Assembly: GCA_014773175.1 (NCBI GenBank)
Contig: VXCM01000340.1
Span: 177,049 to 241,048, forward strand
DNA length: 64,000 bases
From: Lucifuga dentata
Lineage: Eukaryota > Chordata > Actinopteri > Ophidiiformes > Bythitidae
Reading direction: 5' to 3'
The notes beneath the pieces were generated by a model. It did not search any database. It saw only the letters and a program-made list of their open reading frames with translations, and was not told where the DNA came from. This document shows, piece after piece, positions 12,801 to 20,635 of the stretch (positions are counted from its first letter, which is position 1; every line of letters starts with the position of its first letter). Both the position numbers and the translations under genes were made by a program.

Positions 12801-13074
12801 CCGTGCCTCTGCCATCTACAGCTCCTATGATGCTCAGTCCTTCACACAGGTACATCTGATGCAGTACAGTGCAGTTCCCTTTACCAACACATGAGCTAAT
12901 GATGAAGGATTCTGGTAGATTACTTGACTGAGTATTCATTTTGTTTATGCCCAGGCAATGCAGTATGAAACTGACCATGGAGCTCCTGTCATCCTAGCAG
13001 AATCTGTCCCTGGGGCAAAGAGGTTCAGTTCAGGATCTGGAAGAAGAGGAAAGTTCTCCTACGATAGAGAGTGA
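1..13074 (+). CDS. Enoyl-CoA hydratase/isomerase family (crotonase fold) gene, 5'-partial, six exons
   Basis: Joined coding exons are 1-59, 2797-2894, 3324-3468, 11156-11305, 12734-12849 and 12955-13074, all with GT-AG introns and matching phases (1,0,1,1,0). They give 228 residues and a TGA stop; family members are usually 255-300 residues, so one or more 5' exons lie left of the window. Visible crotonase signatures are the first oxyanion-hole loop GNFCAGYDL (residues 21-29 of the visible part), the second loop SGYAVAGGLELALLADLRV (68-86), then RRFGVPLIDGGTVRLPHLIG and GRPIGAQEALAYGLANRVVP. The family binds acyl-CoA thioesters and typically hydrates or isomerises enoyl-CoA. The substrate here cannot be told from sequence. 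The wording GVPLIDGGTVRLP and the tail GAKRFSSGSGRRGKF resemble bacterial EchA-type proteins more than mitochondrial ECHS1. The second catalytic Glu of ECHS1 appears to be Cys. The C-terminus has no SKL-type peroxisomal signal; any N-terminal targeting peptide is outside the window. Confidence 0.92.
1313..1357. repeat. Perfect 18-bp inverted repeat with 9-base loop
   Basis: The left arm AGAGCGAGGATGGCGACC (1313-1330) and the right arm GGTCGCCATCCTCGCTCT (1340-1357) are exact reverse complements around CAGCTTTGT. The stem is GC-rich (11 of 18). Its function is unknown; it could be a fold-back assembly artefact, a remnant of a mobile element or a real cruciform-forming site. Confidence 0.9.
1408..1503 (+). 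mobile_element. Decayed fish retroposon 3' tail
   Basis: The stretch ending in GCTGGGATAGGCTCCAG, preceded by GTGACAGACTGGTTACCTCT, matches the well-known 3' sequence of an abundant teleost non-LTR retroposon (GACTGGCGACCTGTCC then GCTGGGATAGGCTCCAG). The 5' part and the coding regions are absent. The assignment is from memory of that motif, so the exact family is left open. Confidence 0.55.
1979..2255. repeat. Two imperfect copies of a ~107-bp segment, ~170 bp apart
   Basis: Both copies run from a GCAaCCCCAcTGTAAATAA-like start, through TTTCTGAAGMTGAAGGAATG, to GACAGGGTGAGTTTGGTG. Copy 1 lies at about 1979-2086 and copy 2 at about 2149-2255. The copies differ at several positions, so this is an old duplication and not the single-N assembly artefact seen elsewhere. 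Confidence 0.8.
2687..2725. repeat. Poly-T run with one N
   Basis: An uninterrupted T run spans both sides of the N at 2706. It lies 71 bp upstream of the exon at 2797. Confidence 0.95.
2797..2894 (+). CDS. Hydratase gene exon: first oxyanion-hole loop
   Basis: The acceptor is CTCTTCCAG|GAGG and the donor GATG|GTGAGC. Joined to the preceding exon it reads GKGGNFCAGYDLKELANH and ends at KGPSPM in phase 0. The Ala-Gly of FCAGYDL supplies a backbone amide of the CoA-thioester oxyanion hole in this fold. The 98-nt length plus the split base keeps the frame open across both junctions. Confidence 0.92.
2895..3323 (+). other. Intron of hydratase gene (429 bp)
   Basis: A short AT-rich intron with no feature beyond the splice sites (GTGAGC at the start, TTCTTCAG at the end). 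Confidence 0.9.
3324..3468 (+). CDS. Hydratase gene exon: second oxyanion-hole loop and catalytic helix
   Basis: The acceptor is TTCTTCAG|GGTCC and the donor TTTG|GTACGT. The exon encodes GPSRLELSKPLIAAVSGYAV, then AGGLELALLADLRVMEESAIMG and VFCRRFG. The Gly-Gly of VAGGLELAL gives the second oxyanion-hole amide, and the Glu in GGLELAL matches Glu144 of mitochondrial enoyl-CoA hydratase. Where that enzyme has its second acid (Glu164) this protein aligns a Cys (in GVFCRRFG). Confidence 0.94.
3659..4129. repeat. TAC/TAG triplet array arranged as multiple inverted repeats
   Basis: Tracts of (TAC)n alternate with their complement (TAG)n, separated by copies of a CAGCTACTGTAGAACTATGG spacer or its reverse complement. 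The array is therefore self-complementary at several scales. A single N at 3794 separates near-identical copies (3727-3793 and from 3795), so part of the length may be an assembly duplication. Confidence 0.92.
4179..4217. repeat. (CT)n microsatellite
   Basis: An imperfect CT dinucleotide run, with TTTC and TGTC interruptions. Confidence 0.9.
4921..4954. repeat. (GT)17 microsatellite ending at single N
   Basis: A perfect GT run that stops at the N at 4955. Confidence 0.95.
7437..7559. repeat. 61-bp direct duplication around a single N (assembly artefact)
   Basis: Positions 7437-7497 and 7499-7559 are identical and are separated only by N at 7498. The pattern is that of two overlapping contig ends placed side by side instead of merged. 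Confidence 0.9.
9006..9059. repeat. (CT)n microsatellite with N at 9043
   Basis: A near-perfect CT run. Confidence 0.95.
9783..10378. other. (GA)n tract leading into a 526-base assembly gap
   Basis: A GGGA/GAGA-rich tract from about 9783 to 9852 runs directly into 526 N (9853-10378). The gap is flanked by G-rich sequence on the right. Any feature inside is invisible; intron length here is therefore an estimate. Confidence 0.97.
11156..11305 (+). CDS. Hydratase gene exon: core region
   Basis: The acceptor is CTTTTTCCAG|GAGTT and the donor CCAAG|GTACTG. The exon starts by completing the Gly codon and reads GVPLIDGGTVRLPHLIGLSR, then ALDLILTGRPIGAQEALAYG and LANRVVPDGQ. These are the conserved central helices and the Gly-Leu-Ala/Val-Asn-x-Val-Val-Pro motif of the family. 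It is separated from the previous exon by a 7.7-kb intron that contains the 526-N gap. Confidence 0.94.
11306..12733 (+). other. Intron of hydratase gene (1.4 kb)
   Basis: It contains a perfect 18-bp hairpin (11699-11738) next to three tandem GCCATAATTT units, and a short (AC)n tract near 12391-12414. No coding potential was recognised. Confidence 0.85.
11699..11738. repeat. Perfect 18-bp inverted repeat with 4-base loop
   Basis: The arm TCTAATTATAAAGACAGA and its exact reverse complement are separated by GATT. Immediately upstream, 11667-11699 holds three units close to GCCATAATTT. The stem is AT-rich and too short with too small a loop for a typical microRNA precursor. It may be the core of a small palindromic mobile element. 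Confidence 0.9.
12734..12849 (+). CDS. Hydratase gene exon: C-terminal helix
   Basis: The acceptor chosen is GCTCTCAG|CTTTACAG, because only this keeps the phase-1 junction and gives the family pattern GQALQAAVQLAEQISSFPQQ. The alternative AG eight bases downstream would put the exon out of frame with the phase-1 donor at 11305. The donor is CACAG|GTACAT in phase 0. The exon continues CMRADRASAIYSSYDAQSFTQ. Confidence 0.88.
12955..13074 (+). CDS. Hydratase gene last exon with stop
   Basis: The acceptor is TTATGCCCAG|GCAATG after a short 105-bp intron. It encodes AMQYETDHGAPVILAESVPG, then AKRFSSGSGRRGKFSYDRE and TGA at 13072-13074. The Gly-Ala-x-Arg-Phe-x-x-Gly-x-Gly-Arg tail is typical of bacterial EchA-like proteins. 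No SKL-like peroxisomal ending is present. Confidence 0.92.
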   Translation, partial: AMQYETDHGAPVILAESVPGAKRFSSGSGRRGKFSYDRE

Positions 13075-13650
13075 CAAGGCTTGTGAATTGTGATTTCAGG
13101 TGATTTCATCCTCTTTTGGCCATGTTGGCAGTGCACGGCTCTTTAGCCAACAACAGCAGAAAGCATTTTTATTTCTAAACGTGTAATTCAATAATCTCAG
13201 TAGTATGAACAGTATAGTTAATTTCTGTGCTGTTTCATGCTGAACCTTTGATGCATTTAGTCAGTTCTATACTGATCAAATGTCAGCTAGCATAGTGAAC
13301 CATCACTGCTGATATTAGCAAAATGCTTCCATTATTCAACTAGTAGTGTGTAATCCAAAAACTGTACAGATTAGTTTACGATGACTTTCTTTAAATCAAC
13401 GTAACCTCGAAGCATCTGTTCTTCAATCAAGTTGCACTTGAAGGGTGAGGAGGTTCACCTCATTCATGCCATTAATATCAGGTAAATCTGCAAATGCGAC
13501 CTCTACAAAAAGCTTGATTATGCTTCAACACAATCAGGCCTTTTTGTAGAGATATTATTGACGTTATTGTTGTTTAAACTCCTAAATAACTTTTTAGAGT
13601 TTCTGGAGGAACAGCAGTTGCTTTAACTGCCGTGCTTTTTCTCAATTTAA

Positions 13651-14235
13651 AGGACCGTACCGGCCATTTTGCATGTTTGAGCCTAATATATTCAATTTTC
13701 ATACATGTAACATTACTGACAATCATTTTCCAAAGAATAAAACCATATTTCAGTTTTCCTGATATTTTGCAAAATCTCTTAATCATTGAAAATCAAATAT
13801 TCAAGTGATACACTCATCTTAAAAATCAGTGTTTTGCCTTCTAATAGTTAAGCAAAATTATGAAGTCACAGACATTTAAATTTTTCGATAAACACAGGTC
13901 TTCTTTTGGGATTATATTCCCCGGTGGAGACATACATTCACTCTGCGCTTTTTATTGCACTTAAATGCTAAAATTACAAAACTTCGAAAAAAAACCTGAA
14001 TACACGTCTTGTTGGCGATGATGGATTATCTATCCCAAGAATGTTTCAAGTATCAACAAGTTGATTTTAATAGCGTACCAGAATGAACTGAAATTAAATG
14101 GAGGTCTGGAAGGTAGGAAAATTTTTTTAAATTCACCGTTCCAGTAGTATGCTCTGGGAAATGATTGTCAGTAACGTTACGTGTATGAAAATTGGATATA
14201 TTAGGCTCAAACATGCAAAATAACGGTATGGTCCT
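13651..14235 (-). mobile_element. TTAA-type inverted-repeat MITE, copy A
   Basis: The left end is TTAA|AGGACCGTACC and the right end GGTATGGTCCT|TTAT. The two ends are about 90-bp inverted repeats containing TTTTGCATGTTTGAGCCTAA and CATTACTGACAATCATTT. No transposase is encoded. Target-site TTAA and long inverted ends fit the piggyBac or Kolobok superfamilies. Orientation is set relative to copies at 32.9 and 47.8 kb. Confidence 0.85.
13736..13741 (+). terminator. First AATAAA downstream of the hydratase stop (candidate poly(A) signal)
   Basis: This is the first canonical AATAAA that I could find 3' of the stop codon at 13074. It lies inside the terminal-repeat end of the element at 13651-14235, 662 bp after the stop. 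Use as a real poly(A) signal is inference; a non-canonical signal nearer the stop is possible. Confidence 0.35.
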
Positions 14236-15185
14236 TTATTTGCTTGGTTGAAATTTCATGGAGTATTCATGTGAGTAAGTCACTTTATTGTGCTTTTATT
14301 TCATAATGTGTGTTGCATTTATATAACATCATGGAGGCAAAGGAGCCAGTCTGATGATACGGCTTCTTCATCCATCCGCTGGAGTCCACACGGTCCACAT
14401 TCCCTTTGCAAACAATGTAAAATAAGCACAGGCCTGTATGTGAATGTGGACTATGTGGAATCTGATGGTTATTTGGAACGGCAACACCATCATGGGTGGA
14501 TTGAGGGCTTCAGGTCTAAATCTAGGCATAACTTAAACTGAAGAAACTAGCTTGGTAATGAATGTATTACTGTACATTTCTTTTTTGTTTGTAACTTGAA
14601 AATATCTACGCTTTTTAAACAGTCTTTATAATTTAATAAGAATCTCAATACAGTTACTTGTTGAGTGCATTGTTTCCAGGCAGATTGGATAGCAAGGAGA
14701 GAATGTGTTTGAAGATGTAGAATCAAATGAAGGCTGTGACCACAAGCATGATAGAAAAAAACAAAAACAAAAAGACATTAAAAAAACAGCATACCTGCAA
14801 CAGTGCACCACTCTTCCTTTGATATGGAGTGAAGAACACTTGATATTTCTGATAAGGCATGTGTGAACGTGCATGTATGTACTGAATGTCTATAGCAATG
14901 CTAGCAATATAATTACTGTTAAGAGATTCAGCGCTTGCAGTCAGCTCTGTGCCAGGTACGAGCATTCCTATGGTTTTGGTTGGAGCACAGTTCCCCTTAA
15001 TTTTGCATGTTGGAGATACTTTGTGGATCCCTCTTGTGCACAAGCAACACACACACAAAGCACATGTACAGCAGTTTCATTCCAGCAGCGTGCGTGTTTG
15101 TGCGACCGTTGGCTTTTGATGTTCTTTTGAAAAAAAACATCCCACAAGAGGACGAAGTTCACGATGTAAGGTGAAGTGTTTGTGA

Positions 15186-15189
<4 letters not shown>

Positions 15190-15222
<33 letters not shown>
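15190..15222. repeat. (GT)n microsatellite
   Basis: A perfect GT run; a second, shorter GT run follows at 15232-15243. Confidence 0.95.
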
Positions 15223-15223
<1 letters not shown>

Positions 15224-15340
15224 CACATGAATGTGTGTGTGTGTCAGATAGAGATAGAGACAGAGAAAGACCTCATTAGGTCTAGGAGGTGTCCTGTCTA
15301 GACAGTGTGATGACAGGACACAGAACCTCTGTTTAATGTT

Positions 15341-15371
15341 TCCTCCTCCTCCTCCTCCTCCTCCTCCTCCT
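15341..15371. repeat. (CCT)10 microsatellite
   Basis: A perfect TCC/CCT triplet run, 48 bp upstream of the (AC)n run at 15419-15456. Confidence 0.95.
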
Positions 15372-15418
15372 GCTTCCAGTTCACCCAGTGCATACGCATC
15401 ACCTGCTCTGCCTCCAGG

Positions 15419-15456
<38 letters not shown>
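15419..15456. repeat. (AC)n microsatellite
   Basis: An AC run with one T interruption near the 3' end. Confidence 0.95.
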
Positions 15457-16556
15457 CGCTCTCCAATAAATGTTATGGCAGATATATAGAGACATAGAGG
15501 GCTCTGTGCTGTTTCATCATCTTTGTTTCTCACTGGTTCGTTGCAGTGGCAAAGCACGAAGGACAGATGAAGCTGTAAACGTCTCTTTGTTCTGCCTCAT
15601 GTAAAGTTTTTGCCGTATGACGCAGGTCCACGTTTAGTGGCCCGTGAATTGTTTAAAACATGGTGACTCTGTTTGTCACAATGAGATGACTCACAGAAAA
15701 AGTGACCTATTTCCTTCCATGCCTTTATATTTAGGAGGACAAGAGACACCAGAAAATGTCAGACATCTTTTAATAGACCTTTTTGATCAACTGCAACATT
15801 TAGATCTTAGACGGAAGATCAAAATTTGTCTAGGCATCCGTGTTATGAAATCTGCAATATGCATTCATGCAAGTTAATGGGATTACATTCATGTTAATGG
15901 TGATTTTCACACACACACACACACACACGCGCACACACGTCTTATTCTGGAAAACAGTCACTGCTTGCTGTCATATTAAACTACCTGATAAGGACACATG
16001 GGTGATTTAGTTTCTGTTATATTCATTTAAGTAAACAAATATATCATTATTGTTACTTGTTTGCCGACAAAATGTGAAAATCAACTGGATGAGACGTTAA
16101 ACCTGCTTTAGATAGGTAATCTCTCAAAGTGAGCATTTATTCACTTTTACTTTTGTGACTTTATTTTGTGTTTGCTGTGTGTTGTTATAGATAAAAGCAA
16201 GAACTATTTGGGAAACTTATTTGTGGTACGTTTGCTACACCTGAGACTTGGTTCCACAGCAGCTTTCATTCACAAAGAATGTCGTTGGGAAAATCAAACC
16301 TGTACGACAAACAATAAGCAATGGTGGACGTTGCGAAAGGGTATTGAGGATTTCATCATTTTGAGATTTAAAAAGACTACTGTTCTGCAGGTAATTTGCA
16401 AGTCTTGGATTTAGGAGTTTCCTCGTGAGCACTTTAATGCACCACATGCAAAACTTTTAACAATAAAAAAGCCAGTATGATGCAATCTCAATCCATTTTT
16501 CCATGGATTGAAAATCTTAAATCTTTGCAAGGTGATTTTCCTATTGACTGGTCTAC

Positions 16557-16622
16557 ACAATTTATACTTATACTATACCTACTATACACAATTTATACTT
16601 ATACTATACCTACTATACTTTA
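16557..16622. repeat. 31-bp tandem repeat, two copies
   Basis: The unit TTTATACTTATACTATACCT followed by ACTATAC is repeated with a 31-bp period (16561 and 16592). Confidence 0.85.
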
Positions 16623-16635
16623 CCTATACTTTATA

Positions 16636-16740
16636 CATAACATGCAGAAACACCATAATGGTCCTTTAAAGGACAATACCGGCAATATTGCATGTTTGAG
16701 CCCAATATATACAACCTGCATACATGTTATGTTAATCAGT
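16636..16740. mobile_element. Two solo ends of the TTAA-type MITE meeting at one TTAA
   Basis: ACATGCAGAAACACCATAAT then GGTCCT (an element right end, ending 16665) is followed by a single TTAA (16666-16669) and then AGGACAATACCGGC...TTGCATGTTTGAGCCCAATA (an element left end, from 16670). Neither unit has its other end nearby. Confidence 0.75.
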
Positions 16741-17445
16741 TGGTCACACTGTCTGCATTCCTTTAATTGTAAATTCTTTTAGTTCATGGAAGAATAACAT
16801 TAATCTGAGCTTCAGTTATTTTAGCTGTAAGAGTGAAGTACTATAGCTGGTCTGGAAGCCATCCAGCAGTTGGTGTGGGACTGTGCATGTGTGTGTGCGT
16901 GTGTGTGTGTGGGGCTTTGATGCTGGCTCTCACTCCTCTGAGATAAGATAGGCTCTCTGGCAGCAGCAGCAGTAGCAGAGACACACAGATATGAACACCT
17001 CAGGCTCTTATCACCAGGACCATCACGGTCTGGAAGCAGACATAACATAGGTTGGGGGTGAAAGGAGGGATGAAAAGGAGAGAGAGGAAGAGAAGAAGAG
17101 TCTTCTGTTGATTTTTTTTTTAAAGAATGAAGCTGTGCTGCTATTTCAAATTATCATGAATTTAGAATAACACTATACACCATATTTTCCCAACTTAAAA
17201 TTTCCATCCAGAAAGCATTTTTACACATTTGTCTCACATTTAAGAGGCAGTGACAGGAAAATGTTTCCCATCAAACCCCGTGTAACAAATTTCCTTCTTT
17301 ACACTCTTAATTATGTTACTTAAAACAGCTTATTTCCATAATGTCTTTAGGGCAGATCATTAATAACTCATGTCTTATTCAGTTTACTCTCACTGCTTGC
17401 TGTTTTCTACTCCATCGTTAGGGGTCGTGCGTCCACTGGAGAACA

Positions 17446-17481
17446 TTTTTTTTTTTTTTTTAANATTTTTTTTTTTTTTTT
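17446..17481. repeat. Poly-T run interrupted by TAANA
   Basis: T runs lie on both sides of the single N at 17464, consistent with a contig join in a homopolymer. Confidence 0.9.
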
Positions 17482-17841
17482 AAATCTGCTTTAGTGGGCA
17501 ACACACACGCACACGCACACACAACTAATTTAATTCTGGGGTAACACGTGCTTCATTACAGCAGATTTTACGAGTTCCCAACCCAAATTACCCACTTTCA
17601 GAGGTATTTTCTAGGTATAAATCAATTCATGGTGCATCCATATTTAGCGCAATCAAACCATAGAAAACATAAGTGTAATCCAATGATAATTTTGAGAAAC
17701 ATACTCTATAATATAGCCAACCGCAACACTTTAAACTAATACACAGCCGGCGGAAAAAAAATAAAATACTATAGTAATAACATGGGAGTTAAAATACCAA
17801 TTAAGTAGGCTCATGATGAAGTCATTACAGTCCCTAAAATC

Positions 17842-17887
17842 ACACACACACACATACACACACACACACATACACACACACACACAC
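17842..17887. repeat. (CA)n microsatellite
   Basis: A CA run with two ATA interruptions. Confidence 0.95.
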
Positions 17888-18099
17888 GTTAAATACAATG
17901 TAGATAAAAATTGACGTTTTTATTCTAATAGAAAAGCTCTTATTCTGCAGCGAACAAAATATGGAAATAACCTTATGATGTTAGACTTATCCTTGTAGAG
18001 CTCCACCTCTGCCTAAGTGCGCACAGAGTGGGCGGTTTCAGGACACACACACACACACACACACACGCGCGTATGCGCACGGATATTATGGACTGCAAC

Positions 18100-18589
18100 C
18101 TGCTGATGCCTGTTAGACTCTCTTACACACTCTCTAGCAGCAGCTGGGTGATTTGTCCCTTCAGCGTAACTCTGGAAAATTATATATTTTGGAGAACAGA
18201 TGCATTAACTTATGTAAAATGGCTTCTTTCCGAGGAGTTGTTATTATTTTACTTGTAAACGCTGTGCCAAACGTTTCCCTTTGATCGGATTTGATTTAGA
18301 TGTGCTGGAGCGCTCAGAATATAGTTTCACATGGTGCCATTTAGCAGGAAAGCGCGCTGCGGGAATCAGAAATGAGAGCAGGGCCAACACTATTCTGCGC
18401 GTTTTGCATCGGGAAGTATTCCAAATGGCTTGATACGCGTTTCTTTTTTCGCTTTTGATCTGCGGCTGTGACAGCAAATAGCGCGCCGGGACTTTTTGGT
18501 TACCATTACGCACAATTACAACTGGATCGGCGATTGAAGCTCCAAGCCAGACACACTTGGGACTCCGGAGAGCACAGCGGGACAACACC
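18100..18589 (+). promoter_or_regulatory. Probable bmp6 promoter and 5' UTR
   Basis: This is the sequence immediately 5' of the bmp6 start codon. It becomes GC-richer toward the gene, with several GCGC clusters from 18344. The start has A at -3 (ACACCATGA). An AT-rich TTATATATTTT lies at about 18180-18190, 400 bp upstream, but nothing ties it to initiation. The transcription start cannot be located by eye. Confidence 0.35.
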
Positions 18590-19061
18590 ATGACCAGCTG
18601 CTGGCTTGCCTTAGTCGGATTGTGGTGGAGCGCTTATTATTGCATGTTCCCAGTCGCGGGGAGTAATTATTCACTGGATGGAAACAACGAAGTGCACCCG
18701 GGTTTCACCCACCGGCGGCTGCGGANTAATTATTCACTGGATGGAAACAACGAAGTGCACCCGGGTTTCACCCACCGGCGGCTGCGGACGCACGAAAAAA
18801 GAGAGATGCAGAAGGAGATCCTGTCCATCCTCGGGCTGCCGCACAGACCGAGACCGCATCTGTCGCACGGAAAGTACAACTCCGCTCCCCTTTTCATGTT
18901 GGACTTATACAACACCATATCTAGCGAGGAGAAAAGCCAAGTGGAAGGCACGCTGGAGCGATATCACTCCGTGCGGGCGACCCAGAGCCCACATCTGGCC
19001 ACGTATCAAGAAACTGCCTTTTTAAACGATGCTGATATGGTGATGAGCTTCGTTAATTTGG
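18590..19061 (+). CDS. bmp6: bmp6 coding exon 1 (contains 63-nt artefactual duplication)
   Basis: ATG at 18590 has A at -3 and is followed by a hydrophobic signal peptide ([20 protein letters not shown]). Upstream in-frame codons back to a TTG at 18557 are not supported as coding. The exon encodes [38 protein letters not shown] and [14 protein letters not shown], then donor TTGG|GTAAGT at 19062 (phase 1). Positions 18664-18725 are repeated at 18727-18788 around N at 18726. The extra 63 nt keep the frame but add 21 residues, repeating [19 protein letters not shown]. The true coding length is 409 nt (136 codons plus 1 base). Confidence 0.93.
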
Positions 19062-20592
19062 GTAAGTCGACTGAAAGACAAATCGCTTGTGCGTAATAGC
19101 CCTTCTGTTACATTTCGAGCGTTTCCAGCTGTTAGACTGAGGTATTAAGTAGAAACTGTCAATTTGCGAGATTGGATTGAAGTGCGAACAGGTGCTGCAC
19201 ACAAGCAAAGTTGGGCTTAATACTATCTAGATTTTAATTAGTTGGTGCAAATTAAATTGGACATTTTTGAAACGCCTAATTCCCTTTTTAATAATAATTG
19301 ACTTTCACTTTGGATCCCCATACCTAAACTGAACTTTTAATTTACCATAACATCATTGAATACAAGAATTGCGCACAGCGGACGCATCTTTACGCACGTT
19401 TAATACTGGGTCTGTACAAACTTAACCACAGTCTTAGGTCAGATTCTGCAAACTGTTCTCGTTCCTCTGTGGATTCAACAAGCCGATGGAGTTCGTATTG
19501 TTAAACTCTTGTTTCCGATTATATTATCCTGCCTCAGTTCGACTACATGATTGATATCTTAAGGAGGAAAATAGAACGATCCTCACTAAACCATCAAGCA
19601 GCACCACTGGTATTTGTATATAAAGGGATATTCTTGCAGTTGACCTCCAGGGCTGTGAGTTGCGGTTTCTTTGTGTAAATTGTATGGCTGATGTTTGTGT
19701 TACCCAACCAGATTGCCTTTAATTAGGACCGATGACGATAAAGAGAGACACTTTAATCATAACGGGTTTGAAACATGAAAGCCCAAAGCCCTTCCTTCCA
19801 TTAGCAGCTCCAGTGTTTACCGAGAGATTCTAAACAGAGTGCCTGAAGATAAACAGAGGCGCTGCCAGAGACAGACGCGTTGGACAAGGCGGCTTAAATC
19901 CAGATTGATTGTCATTCTTTTTGGGACATTGTCATTATTCGGCCATGGGAACATTAGGGAAGCATCACTGGTGAAGAATGTGGTCTGGTGGTGTTTCTGA
20001 CTCTCAGAAGTGGAGGAGAAAGTTTTGATCTTTCATTTCTGGCCTTTACCTCTCTAATATCTACATATGATAATAAGAGGATGATCAAGAGGATTAGAAG
20101 TCAGGGACCGAGCTTGCAAATGCTCCTCCACTTGTTGGTCCTCTGAGCATTGGTGTTGCAACATGTGGTGATGAAAACCAGATATGCAGACAGGAGGAGG
20201 CCAGTCGTTTTGTTCTCAAATAACGAAGCCCCTCTGTTGGCTTCTGTGTGGGAGCGTGATGGTGGTGGCGTGGTGTTTGTGTGTCTGTGGTTTGGTATTC
20301 CTGTACTGTCAGTTTGGGTTTATACTCCCGTGTTGTTGCACATCTGGCTCTCCGCTTTGATTAATCACGTCCTGTGCATCTTTTGACAATTCCCTCAGAT
20401 TTCTGTGGTGACCAGGGGATTAGGTTGCCATCTCCTCCACTTGTACACAGAGTCCTGACCGCCCTGGAGGAGGGATGGCTTCCTCCCTGAATGTGATTGT
20501 AATTAATGTCGGACAAGCCAAGGCTTTCCATCTGCTTTGCAAATAAGGCCTTGCACGACTACCGTGTGTCATCGCCATCCGATTAGTTTTTA

Positions 20593-20635
<43 letters not shown>

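Larger units (their letters stand above)
13075..18589. other. Intergenic region between hydratase gene and bmp6 (5.5 kb)
   Basis: It includes the hydratase 3' UTR (extent unknown), one long TTAA-type inverted-repeat element (13651-14235), a back-to-back pair of element ends at 16636-16740, several microsatellites (15190-15222, 15341-15371, 15419-15456, 15908-15930, 17446-17481, 17842-17887, 18041-18067) and the probable bmp6 promoter/5' UTR at the right end. No third gene was recognised. Confidence 0.8.

Noticed and set aside
12742..12849. Alternative acceptor TTTACAG|GCAGCC for the fifth visible hydratase exon
   Set aside because: It breaks the phase-1 junction with the upstream exon and loses the family pattern GQALQAAVQLAEQI.
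18557..18589. Upstream extension of bmp6 to a TTG codon
   Set aside because: The ATG at 18590 has A at -3 and directly precedes the hydrophobic signal peptide; a TTG start is not needed.
18244..18591. Open frame of 115 codons on the - strand opposite the bmp6 5' region
   Set aside because: No recognisable domain, no splice partners, and it overlaps the likely bmp6 5' UTR; explained as a chance frame in GC-richer sequence.
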